From the NCBI RefSeq assembly GCF_001577835.2, contig NC_029541.1, positions 3,963,141 through 4,027,140 of the forward strand: a DNA stretch of 64,000 nucleotides, written 5' to 3'. The notes under the pieces were generated by a model. It ran no database searches. It had not been told where the DNA came from and saw nothing but the letters and a program-made list of their open reading frames with translations. The DNA is from Coturnix japonica. Lineage: Eukaryota; Chordata; Aves; Galliformes; Phasianidae. Positions 48,909-58,396 of the stretch are shown here, piece after piece; the first letter of the stretch is position 1; every line of letters starts with the position of its first letter. The translations under genes and the position numbers were made by a program.

Positions 48909-51672
48909 TCATCTGGAGGAGGAAAGGAGGAAAGAAATGAGAGACATCCCAGGGAAGGGGCAGCCCACGCAGCATCAGGACGCACCTGCCCAGCACGGCC
49001 TGCAGGGATCCCCTCAGTGCTGCATTGCTGCCATCCAGAGCTGCTGCCAGACGGCTGCGGTGCGACGGGCTGAGCTGCAAAAGGAGAGTAGGTGTGGGAC
49101 TGCAGAACGAAGGGAGCCATTAAGGGTGTGAGGCTGCACTCACCTGGCTGTGGTACGTGGTCAGCACGGCCGTCAGCAGCTTGGCATAGCTCAGAGAGGT
49201 GGCAAAGGCCGGGGCCTGTCGGCACAGGGTGAGCACCAGGAGGTCAAACAGCTCAGAGGGCAGCGGCTCCTGCAAGAGAGACAGGAGCACTGCAGCCTTC
49301 AGCATCGCACTGATGGAGCTGCACACGATGCAGCCTCACCTGCCTCCCCAGCACAGCCAGCACCACCAGCAGCAGCTGCTCGGTCAGAGGGACGGCCAGC
49401 ACCTGGCTGCAAAACACATTGAGGTGTCCATGCTGCTCACACAGCCTCAATGGCCGCGTGCTTTGCATGCTTTGCATCTTGTCGTCTCTCACCCCAACAC
49501 CATCCTGACGCAGTCGGGCTCCAGGCACTCGTCTATGAGCTCACACAGCAGCTTGGTCTGCTCAGCGCCTGCAGGGGGAAAGATGAGGCTGCCAAACCCA
49601 CAGGTGTGGGCTTCCCAGCTTCCACTGCTGCTCACTTGCTCAGATTACACCAGCACTGTGGATCCTAACACACATTTAAGGGTGATAAATGCCCTCAAAG
49701 ACAGCACCCCACACCACCCACCCCTCCCATCAGGGCAGCCCAGCACACACCTTGCCCTGGCTCCTGCAGGACCGGAGCCACCAGGACCTGACAGAAGGGC
49801 TCCGAGTACTTGGAGCAGAAGGAGGTGAGGGCAGCCATGAGGTGTCGGGAGGGCGGCTGTGAGAGGGACAGGACCTGTGGGCAGAAAAGGCATCAGTGGG
49901 GATGCAGAGCGGGAAACGGGGCACACTCAGGCTGGGAAAACTCTGCCTGAAACACTCACTCGAGTGAGGAAAAGCTGCTCAGCCAGGACAGCTGCACTGG
50001 AGTAGCTGAGGTCGGGTGTGAGAGCCAGCAACCAGCTGCAGAACTGCACCAGGAGCTGCTCCGGACACGTGGAGAGCTGGAGGAAGGAGCACAGCCCCTG
50101 GAGCTGGGGACAGCAGAAAGGTCAGGGCTGTCAGAGACAGCAGCAGCACCTCCAGCTGCAGGGATATATCCCTGCTCACCTGGCTTGGAGAGCAGCTGTT
50201 GAGGATGTGCAGCTCAGGTGGGACGCTCAGCTCTGTGTGCTGCAGGGAAACACCATCCTTGAGTAAAGCACCAAACAAACCAAGCCACAAAATGCTGCTT
50301 TTCTCTTCCCTAGTGCCTCCCAGCCTGACCCACATGATGTAGGGGAGGTAACACAGCTGGGCTGTTGTCCCCTGACACTCACCCTACAAAACCCATCTCC
50401 TCTCCCACTCCTGGAAGCCCCATTCAGCCCATCTGCACCAAGGATGGAGGTAAAAGCAATCACTTACATTGGCTTCTTGCAGCAGCAGCATTTTCAGCCT
50501 TGGTCCGTGCATCTGGGGAAAGAGAAGTGGAAGAACAGAAGTCAGACTCAATCTCTAAGGCACCCACACCACACACAGCAGCAGTCTGAAGGCAGAGGTG
50601 TCCCTATGAGACATGGGGATGCTGCAAGAACAGCACCCCACCTTGCCACAAGGCGGGGAAGGCTTGGCAAAGGGAGATAGAATGGAGGTGGATTGAGGCC
50701 CATAGAAAGTTGAAGCCCTCCCCAGTACCTGGATAAAGGACTGGACCTCCGCTGCCACCTCCGGCCCCAAACTCCTCCTGGGCTCCTTGTCTGCCTCCTG
50801 CTGGGTGCTTTCCAAGGCAGCCCCAGCCGGGCTCTGTGCACATCCATCCCCCGATGTCTCTCCATGCTCCTCTCCTCCCATCCCAGCCGTGCCATCCTCA
50901 CCTCCCTGCAGCTCAATCACCGCATCCTCCAGCAGCGGCCTCTTCCCCTCCCTCTCTTCATTCAACTCCAGACTTTCCTCCAGCACCTTCTTGCGCTTCC
51001 CCCCTGGTAGCACACAACCAGCCCCATCATCCCCATCCCGTTTGCTGAAGCACCACCTCAGTTTGCTCCTCCCCTCTGCTTTGCTCTGGGTGATTTTCTG
51101 GCACAGACGTTTGAGCTGCTGCTGGCAGGACGCTGTCAGGGCAGGGGGGGGTGGGAAGGAACGCTCCATTCCCTGCAGCAGCAGCACCCGCAGTGCGTGC
51201 ACCCAGGGGTCGGGCTGGGGGTCCTGCCCTGCAGCACGCAGCAGCTGCTGGATGCAGTTTGCAGGTACCAGCTCTAAGACTGCGTTCAGCAGCGAGAAGA
51301 GGTTCCTCTGGCACAGGACGGGGAGCAGCAGCAGCCGCGGTTTGCTGGAAGATGGGAAGAAAAACAGGCTGCATCACTGCACTGAGTGCACAGGAATCGG
51401 GCACCCGATGCAACCAACCTCCCCCCGATCCCGTGTTTGGTGACGGCAGCGACTCACACAACCAAGGCTCCATCCGGCCCGTCCAACGTGGGCTCCTCCG
51501 CACACAGCGAGTCCGCAAAGCTCGACCAGGGGAACGCGTGTCCCGCTCCGTGCTGGGCCTGCAGCCGCTGCAGGGCACGGAGAGCGGCCAGGGACCCAGC
51601 GGGGCCGGAGCACAGAGCGTGGAGCAACAGGCGGCACGGCCCGGCCAGGAGCTGCAGCCACGGCGGCTCCAT
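48909..51672 (-). CDS. FANCE: Fanconi anemia complementation group E protein
   Basis: FANCE is the nuclear Fanconi core-complex subunit that links FANCC to FANCD2 for interstrand crosslink repair. Eleven coding exons join in phase to 521 residues (human 536): 51458-51672, 50729-51344, 50468-50512, 50180-50239, 49960-50103, 49751-49874, 49493-49568, 49340-49406, 49144-49269, 48986-49074 and 48909-48912. The N-terminus MEPPWLQLLAGPCRLLLHAL and EEPTLDGPDGAL match human FANCE, as does LPVLCQRN at the exon 2 start. The large exon 2 ends in a poorly conserved acidic linker with a basic NLS-like patch (KRKK, about residue 188). The C-terminal helical repeat region includes LHILNSCSPSQ, LTPDLSYSSAAVL, LTSFCSKYSEPFC and SLSYAKLLTAVLTTY, all aligned with human. 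The stop codon lies in exon 11, which adds only four coding bases, giving LGR-stop against human LGP-stop. Introns are mostly 69-228 bp. The start is the ATG at 51672. Confidence 0.95.
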
Positions 51673-51860
51673 GTCTGCTCCATCCACCGACACGTGGGGG
51701 CCCACGCGCGCCAATTCTGCGCCCGCCCCGCGAAGGAAATAGGAAAAGCGCGCGCTGTATGCAAACGAACGCGCGCTGTATGCAAACGAACCCACGTGCC
51801 GAGTGCAAAGGAGCCCTTAAAGGGAACGCGCACCGCTCGCGCTGACCCCAATAGGACGCG
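51673..51860 (-). promoter_or_regulatory. FANCE: FANCE promoter region
   Basis: The CpG-rich 190 bp between the FANCE ATG and the end of the makorin gene must hold the FANCE promoter. Visible elements are a perfect 21-bp tandem duplication (51750-51791), an E-box CACGTG at about 51793, and CCAATAGG near 51847. No TATA box is obvious. Confidence 0.6.
51750..51791. repeat. Perfect 2 x 21-bp tandem repeat with octamer-like core
   Basis: Bases 51750-51770 and 51771-51791 are identical. Each unit starts GCGCGCTG and contains TATGCAAAC, close to the POU octamer ATGCAAAT. It lies 78-119 bp upstream of the FANCE ATG. Confidence 0.95.
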
Positions 51861-51869
51861 AGGCCTGGA

Positions 51870-52229
51870 GGCAGTGTTAGAGCTGGTTTATTTCGATATT
51901 CCCAGATTTCGCTAAAAACAGTTTAAAATTGGTTTAAAAACAGCTTAAAACCCCAGGGCAGCCCGGCTCAACGTTCCTCTCAGCCCTCTGTGCCTTAAAA
52001 AAACCCCTCCCCATCTCAGCTCCTGCAGGGGGCAAATGAAGGGGCTGAAACCCCCCACTGAATAACCCGGATCCACGCAGCAGACGGACCATCCCATAGG
52101 CACCCCGTCCCATAGGCACCCCTCCACCCCATCATACCAAAGCCAGGAGCAGCTCAAAGCATTAAAAGCAGATCATTCCATTCCCAGATGCTTCCCTTGA
52201 AGCCAAGAGCACCCGGGGGGTCCCACGTC
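51870..52229 (-). other. 3' untranslated region of the makorin-like gene
   Basis: Runs from the TGA at 52230-52232 to the AATAAA signal. No further exon is apparent. The end is inferred from the signal only. Confidence 0.6.
51887..51892 (-). terminator. Makorin-like gene poly(A) signal AATAAA
   Basis: AATAAA on the minus strand (in GAAATAAACC), about 340 bp after the makorin stop codon. Cleavage would fall near 51870, about 200 bp from the FANCE ATG. Confidence 0.7.
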
Positions 52230-54219
52230 TCAGTTTGAATCACTGCTGTCCTCAAAGAGCAGCTGCTGCCTATAGCTCGCATACAGCAAGTCCAGCTCCA
52301 GCAGAGCGCTGGTGACGGCCCATTCCAGCAGGTGGAATTCCTCCTCTTCCTCATCAGAGCTCTCCAAGGGGGATGGGCTGCGCTCCTGCAGCACAGACAG
52401 AGGGTGAACCCCAACCCCACACAGAGCCCTGACCCCACAGGACACATTGCCCCACTCACAACACGCTGCTGCCTCCTGTGCCGTGGTGGTGGGGGGCGTC
52501 CATGGGGCAGTTGGTGCAGGTAGATGCAGTCAGACCCAAAGGGGCAGCGGCCGCGGTTCCGGGTGAAGAATTTGCAGCTGATTCTCCTGCAGGGTTCAAG
52601 CAGCAGCTGTGAGCACAGCAGGAGCTGCACAGCCCGCCCTGCTCAGCACTCACCCTGTCCGTGCCCTGAAGCTTTCGATGAGCTGCTGCTTTTCAGCTCC
52701 ATCTGAGACCCAGAACTTGTGTGGGATGTAGTAGGCAGAGGTGAGCCGGCACTGCGGGCAGGCCCTGCGGAATCATAGAGTCATTAGGGCTGGGAGAACT
52801 CTGAAATCCTGAAGTCCAACCTCAACCCACCCCATCTATGACCCCTGCTGTATGACCCCCTGGATATCCTGTGCCAATTCCTGACCATCTTCCTGGTAAG
52901 AATTCTTTAATATCCAACCTGAGATGGGTCCCAATGGGGGAGCAGCCCTGGCAGAGCTCAGCACCCACATGGGAGCACCCAGCATCCTCACCCCATCACA
53001 GCTCCCACACCCAAGGAAGGACTTCATTGGTACAGTGACCCCATATCCCTGTGCTGCCCCCATGTGTCCCTACACACTCACTTGATGACGGTGCTCGGGA
53101 AGTCCCGGCTGCGTCTCCAGGTGCGGATACAACCCAGGCAGAACGCGTGGCTGCAGCTGGGGAGGATCCCAAAGAGCCGCTCCTCGGGCAGCGCCTTCCC
53201 ATAGACCCGCTCCATGCAGATGCCGCACACCACAGCCTCGCTGCGTGCCCTCGGGTCTGCGGGGGGGGCCGGAGCTGCGGCAGCACCGAGCTGTGCGGGG
53301 TCCTACAAACAGCAACACGGCTCTGCAGCCCACGGGCAAAACCTGAGGGTCACACGGGCTGCACAGCCACGGGACCGAACCCACCTCCGAGCAATGAGCC
53401 CACGCTGCCTCCATTGCTTTGCTGGGGGCTGGGAAGCTGCAGTCTGATCTCAGCCCATTCCGGCGGGGGCCTGAGGACAGAGGAGCTGTTAGAAAAGCCC
53501 ACCCCACCGTGGGGTCCAGCTGCCCGCAGAACACAGGCTCAGCACTCAGCTGCCCCCCTCCCTTAGGGAGGGACCGGTAGGGTTTCCCACAGCCCCAGCG
53601 TGGCTTTATCTGGAGATGGGGATGAAGATTTGGGAGCAGGGCACACACAGCACCCACCTGCTGCACCCCGAGCTCTCGCAGGGACGGATCCTCCACGCAC
53701 AGCCCACCCGGGGCGGTCACGGCGCACGGGGATGTTCTCGTTGCCATTCTCTTCTTCTTCCATACGTGGGGATCCGAAGGCGGCTCGAGTTGTGCTGGGG
53801 TCAAAGCTGTTCCCCGCTGCCCCCCGGCCCCAGGACGCCGCCCCCGGCTCCGACCCGTCCCAGCGGGTCCTTGCGGGCTGCGGCTGTTCCGGAGCCGGAG
53901 CGCGATGCCGGGGCGGGGGGAACTTCGAGCCGTGCGAGAAGCGGCAGCGCTGCCCCCAGCGGCACCGACCGCGGGCAAAATCCCTGCGGGGAGGGAGAAT
54001 GTCCATGGCCGGGGGGGGCCCAAAGCTCAGGGATGGAGCATCACCCCCCGGCAGCAGCAGCAGTTTGCCATAATGCAGCCACGTTTTCTCCCCAGCAGAG
54101 CTCCCGGCTCAGCCTTACCTCCCCCTGCCAGGCACTACCAATCCCTACCTGCACAGGGGTCTCACAGAGCCCCCCCGACCCCGTAGCGCCCCCGGTGCCA
54201 CCAACGAGCCCGGCTCCAT
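52230..54219 (-). CDS. Makorin-family RING/C3H E3 ubiquitin ligase, short form
   Basis: Makorins are RING E3 ubiquitin ligases with C3H zinc fingers that can bind RNA. Seven coding exons join in phase to 365 residues: 54149-54219, 53658-53983, 53385-53470, 53082-53302, 52654-52764, 52460-52586 and 52230-52385. An N-terminal C3H finger (C23, C31, C37, H41; RDFARGRCRWGQRCRFSH) has its first Cys in exon 1. A long proline/arginine-rich linker follows, with no further finger. The C3HC4 RING (C187, C190, C211, H213, C216, C219, C237, C240) reads CGICMERVYGKALPEERLFG, close to MKRN1 [20 protein letters not shown]. Then comes the C-terminal finger C276, C286, C292, H296 (RCPFGSDCIYLH) and an acidic tail ending in a leucine-rich helix. 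MKRN1 is about 480 aa with extra C3H fingers and a makorin Cys/His motif, which I cannot find here. It may be MKRN4 or a lineage-specific makorin. Exon 3 is the least certain piece. Confidence 0.85.
52770..52925 (-). mobile_element. CR1 LINE, 3' end, inside makorin intron 4
   Basis: GAATCATAGAGTCATTAGGG, then GAAGTCCAACCTCAACCCAC and AAGAATTCTTTAATATCCAA give a diverged CR1 3' end in the same orientation as the host gene. It fills about half of the 317-bp intron, and its tail ends within six bases of exon 5. Confidence 0.9.
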
Positions 54220-54614
54220 CTCCTCCCGCAGTGCAGGGTGAGCGGCCCTTCTGGGGCTTTTATGACCTTGGTGGGGTGGGCACACCCTCACCTTAATTGC
54301 GTTCACCTGCTGCTCCTCATGCTGGTGGGAGGTGGGGGGTCTGTGTACCCAAATTGCCATAAAACAGGTGTGGGAAATGCAAAGGGAAACGGTGCAGCTT
54401 CCCATGGAGCACCTGAGCGGGTTCACTGTGCTGGTTCTCTTTGGATTTGGGGCATCTTTTGGGCATCTATCACCATCCTTCTTGTATTATCACCATCTTT
54501 TGTATTATTCCACCTTACACATTGGAAGCGCAGGTAGGAATGGAAATGCATCCCATCCCTTGTGCTGGAAACAACCTGAGCGCTCAGTGCTGCACAGAAG
54601 GGCTGGGCCCTAAG

Positions 54615-55438
54615 AGGTGCTTAAATATTTAGTTTGGATTTATTTAAAGTCCAGTCAGTTTGCGGATACTATTTATATAATTGAAAACACTTGGAGGTTT
54701 GTACTTCTAGCAAAAATATACATTTCAGTTGGAGGGTTGTTACACTGAAGGGAAGAGCAAAGAGTCCTGCAGTGACCAATGCAGGAGTCCATGTGTCCTG
54801 GGGGTGCCACCGAGCTGGGGTCAATGGGGGCTTTGGGGACAGACCCCTGTGCTGGGAGCAGCATCTCCAGTGCCTTCCCCAGAGGACTTCAAAGTGCTTT
54901 AGAAATGGTAACTCCTTACCAGCCCTGCGAGGTACGAATGGGAGGTGAGTGGGGAAACTGAGGCACAGTGAGGAGGCAGCAGCAGGTGTGGATCACCAGC
55001 CCAGCAGCACGGAGGGGAAGCCCAGAACCCAAAGCTGACCCCAAGCTCAGGGGGACACGCTGTAAGTGCTGCTGCTGCCCCATGGGGAAACCACACCATG
55101 CTTGGGGCTCTGAGCAACCAGAGCAGCCCCCAAGCTGCTGCAGGAACCCCCTGTATATGTAATGCAAACCATCCGGCTGCTCTGGAGGCCTCGCAGTAAT
55201 GGAAACAGTAGCTTAAGATTTGCCTTTGTAAATTCGTTAGTGTGTTAATGGAAGTCCCGAGCTACCAGGAGGTGGCTGCAAAACCTTACAGCACCTTGCC
55301 CTGTGTACCGTACATTGGAGTCGTGTAGAAAAGAGTTTCCAGTAGAAGAAATGGAAGACATGGGGAAAGGTTTTCTTTGTTTTTATACAAAGAGTCTCGC
55401 TTGGAATCCATGGCTTCGTTCTCATAAATAAGAGGTCC
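54615..55438 (-). other. PPARD: PPARD 3' untranslated region (proximal form)
   Basis: Extends from the PPARD stop codon to the first AATAAA on the minus strand (54639-54644). Mammalian PPARD has a longer 3'UTR, so further downstream ends are possible, but the makorin start codon lies only about 400 bp beyond this signal. Confidence 0.55.
54639..54644 (-). terminator. PPARD: PPARD poly(A) signal AATAAA
   Basis: AATAAA within TTTAAATAAATCC on the minus strand, about 800 bp after the stop codon. Confidence 0.6.
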
Positions 55439-58302
55439 TCAGTACATGTCCTTGTAGATCTCCTGCAGAAGCGGGTGCAGAGAGGTCTCTGTCTCTGTCT
55501 TCTTGATCTTCTGCACCAGCTGGGCGTGCTCTGTCACCAGCTGCCGCAGGTCGGCCATCTTCTGCAGCAGCTTGGGGAAGAGATACTGGGCGTCCGGGTG
55601 GTTGGACTGCAGGTGGAACTCCAGCGCTCGGAGGATGTTGTCTTGGATCTCCTCCACCTGCTTCACGTTCATCAGGCCGGGTCGGTCTGTGGGGAGGAAG
55701 CATGGCAGTTGGGTTATGGTATGGAGCTGGGGAATGGAACCCACCCACAGTGATTGCAATCCAGATAACCAGGAAAAGGGGGAAAATGCCTGCCCTCAGA
55801 CTGCATGTCTGACAGCAGCCAGTGAGAAAGGGATGGTACTCGGTCCAATCTTTGGGATCAGAACCGTTCAGTTCTTCTCTCACCCCCCTAAGTCTTGCAA
55901 CCACAGCATGGGGGTTAATTAGACAAAACTTAAAGATCTCTTCCAACATAAACCATTCTATGATACCATGATAAGACAATCGTGGCTGATTTCTGCCAGC
56001 AAAGGCCCTGCTGAAGCACTGGGTCAGCTGCAGCCCGGCCCCTCCTGTCCCCACAGCCCTGGGGGATTCTGCATCCGCTCACCTCCGCACAGGATAATGG
56101 CAGCCACAAACAGAGACAGGTCGCTGTCATCCAGCTCCAGTGCATTGAATTTCACAGCAAACTCAAACTTGGGCTCCATGATCTCGTTGAAGGGTTTGCG
56201 CAAGCTACGCAGGAACTCGCGGGTCACAAAGCCGTTCCCATTGGCCACCAGCAGCCCGTCCTTGTTCATGATAGAGGCCAGCATGGCAAAGATGGCCTCA
56301 TAAACCCCATACTTCAGCAGAGTCACTTGGTCATTCAAGTAGAGGCCTATGAAGCTGGGGATGCTCTTGGCGAACTCAGTGAGCTCCCGCACAGTTTCAA
56401 CACTGGTGCACTGGCAGCGGTAGAAGACGTGCACCCCGATCTCCTTGTAGGGGGGGATCCCGTTCACCAGCTGTTTCCAGACCAGCCCCTTTTCTGCTTG
56501 CCACAGGGTGTCCATGTCATGGATCACAAAAGGCTGCTTGAAAAAGAAGAGAGCCGTCAGGAACCTGCTGCATGTGCAGTAGTTACAGCAGGAAGAAGCC
56601 CAGAGAACAGCCCCCCAAACAGGCTGCAGCCAGCCCTGCGTGCCACAGGAGGGAACTTACTGGGGTGCTGCTGGCCTTCCCGGTCAAGATACCTCTCGCT
56701 TTCTTTTTGGTCATGTTGAAGTTTTTCAGGTAGGCGTTGTAGATGTGCTTGGAGAAAGCTTTCAGGTCAGCCACCTGTGGGTTCTGGCAGCTGATCTCGC
56801 TCGCTGTCAGCCCAGCTACCAGCTTCCTTTTCTCTGCCTCCGGCATGCGGCCAAAGCGGATCGCTGTGAGGAGCAAAACCAGAGCATCAACACAGCCCCC
56901 ATCTCCACTCATAGAGGCTCCACCACAAGCCCTGCTTCCCACAGAAACACCTTGGCTGGAACAAGATGGTTCCACCTGAAGTTCTGCCTGTGAATCCTTG
57001 GGATAAAGAATTGCTTTTGGGGCAGATGGTCCCAGGGCACCTCACCAGCAGAGCCAGGAACAACAGTGACACTCACCATTATGTGACATGCCCAACGAGA
57101 GGCATTTCTGGAAGCGGCAGTACTGGCACTTATTCCGGTTCTTCTTCTGAATCTTGCAGCTTCTCTCACACTTCTCATATTCCAGCTTCATGCGGATCGT
57201 CCGGCGGAAGAAACCCTACATAGAGCGGGACACGGAGCAGGGGGACAAGGGAACAGCAGCCTTAGCACCCACACTTTAGGATCAGTCCAGTTTGTTATCC
57301 CCAGCAGCTACAAAGAGGTTCATCCTTCACTGGGTGTTTTCAGCACAAACAGAGCCACAAGGAGAGGTGATGTGGTGGGAAATGGGGAAGAGTAGGACTG
57401 GGTGTGTGATACTGCATGCAGCCAGCAGGGAGGGATGGAGGAACAGGCTGTGGGCCCCAGCCTGCAGGAAAGTCTGGCAGGGCCTCACTGCTAATGCAGC
57501 CTTGCTGGCATCTGGTGCGGGGGAAGGAATTTTAGAGGTGCGGCCAAGCTGTGGCCAGCAATCCCAGCGGGATACACATGCAGCTCATGGCTGAGCTGCA
57601 GCACAGACAGTCTTTACAAGCAAACCCAAGGTCCCCGTGGAGGTAGAAGGATTTGCTTTACAAAACAAAGCACAACAAATTAAGAAGTGGGACATGTTTG
57701 CCTGACCCAGGCTGAACCCTGCGCTCCCTGGGGAGGACGCACCTTGCAGCCCTCGCAGGCATGGACACCATAGTGGAAGCCCGAGGCTTTGTCTCCACAG
57801 ACTCTGCACTCCACGTTCAGTGCCCCCGAGGCCGAATCCTCACAGCCCATCTGCAGCTGGTCTGACAGGGAGGGAGAGGAGCTCTGCGAAAGGTCTGCAA
57901 ACACACAACAGGATCCGTCCTGAGCAGCAGCCACAAGCACAGTGTTACACCCAGCCCACCTGGATGGGGCTGATGGGGCACTGGGTTTGGGTGGTTAACC
58001 TCTGAGATGAGGCACTGGCCGCAGGCTGATGCCATGTATGGAGCTGCAACACTGCCAGGAGCTAACAGACTCCACATCAGTGCTGAGTTTGGAAGGACTC
58101 TGGAGCTTAATTTTAGGCAGTGTGCAGGCCATTCTCTGTGAGTGTGGGGGATGTGGCTCCACTCACCGGTGTAGCTGCTGGAGGGCAGCGAGCTGTCTGG
58201 TCCTGCACTTGGGTCCGAGGCTCCTCTGGGTGCTGTCACTGCCTCTTCCTCTTCCTCCTCCTCTTCCCTGACCTCAGGTACTTCCTCCTGTAGTTGTTCC
58301 AT
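55439..58302 (-). CDS. PPARD: Peroxisome proliferator-activated receptor delta
   Basis: Ligand-activated nuclear receptor that pairs with RXR and controls fatty-acid oxidation genes. Six coding exons join in phase to 442 residues (human 441): 58167-58302, 57743-57894, 57077-57215, 56661-56863, 56083-56533 and 55439-55686. The N-terminus has an acidic stretch (eight Glu in residues 13-20). The DNA-binding domain has finger 1 cysteines C75, C78, C92 and C95 with P-box CEGCKGFFRR, and finger 2 with C112, C116, C126 and C129, including the three-residue D-box (CERSC) typical of PPARs. The ligand-binding domain runs from about 211 to 442 and ends in helix 12, [10 protein letters not shown]. Ligand-contact positions are S254, Y288, H414 and Y438; human PPARD has T253 and H287 at the first two. 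Exon 4-5 joining was set by the human TGKASHTA/PFVIHD junction. The start at 58302 matches human [16 protein letters not shown]. Confidence 0.98.
55926..55972 (+). mobile_element. CR1 LINE, short 3' fragment in PPARD intron 5
   Basis: ACTTAAAGATCTCTTCCAAC, then ATAAACCATTCTATGATACC is the terminal part of a CR1 in plus orientation, opposite to PPARD. Confidence 0.75.
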
Positions 58303-58357
58303 AACTGATCACCCCTCAGTGCCAAGACTGCAATCCCTGTCATAGCTCTGGCATCAT
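58236..58357 (-). promoter_or_regulatory. PPARD: Upstream ORFs over the PPARD start codon
   Basis: A tiny uORF (58340-58357, MMPEL then TGA) has its stop overlapping the ATG of a second uORF (58236-58343, 35 codons, [15 protein letters not shown]...). The second runs past the PPARD ATG at 58302 in another frame and ends inside the coding sequence. This layout would be expected to lower initiation at the main start. Confidence 0.6.
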
Positions 58358-58396
58358 CCGCGTCTATCCGAGATGGACCCTGCCAGTTGCACTAGC
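58303..58396 (-). other. PPARD: PPARD 5' untranslated segment of the first coding exon
   Basis: A CTCTGCCCACAG acceptor ends at 58397, so the exon carrying the PPARD ATG begins at 58396 with 94 bases of leader. Earlier non-coding exons must lie to the right. The leader has three upstream ATGs. Confidence 0.8.

Noticed and set aside
49199-49828. 209-codon plus-strand frame opposite FANCE exons 6-9
   Set aside because: Antisense to well-supported FANCE exons, with no family resemblance.
53070-54023. 317-codon continuous minus-strand frame over the makorin gene
   Set aside because: It reads through introns and gives the RING exon in the wrong frame. The spliced gene with matching phases accounts for the region.
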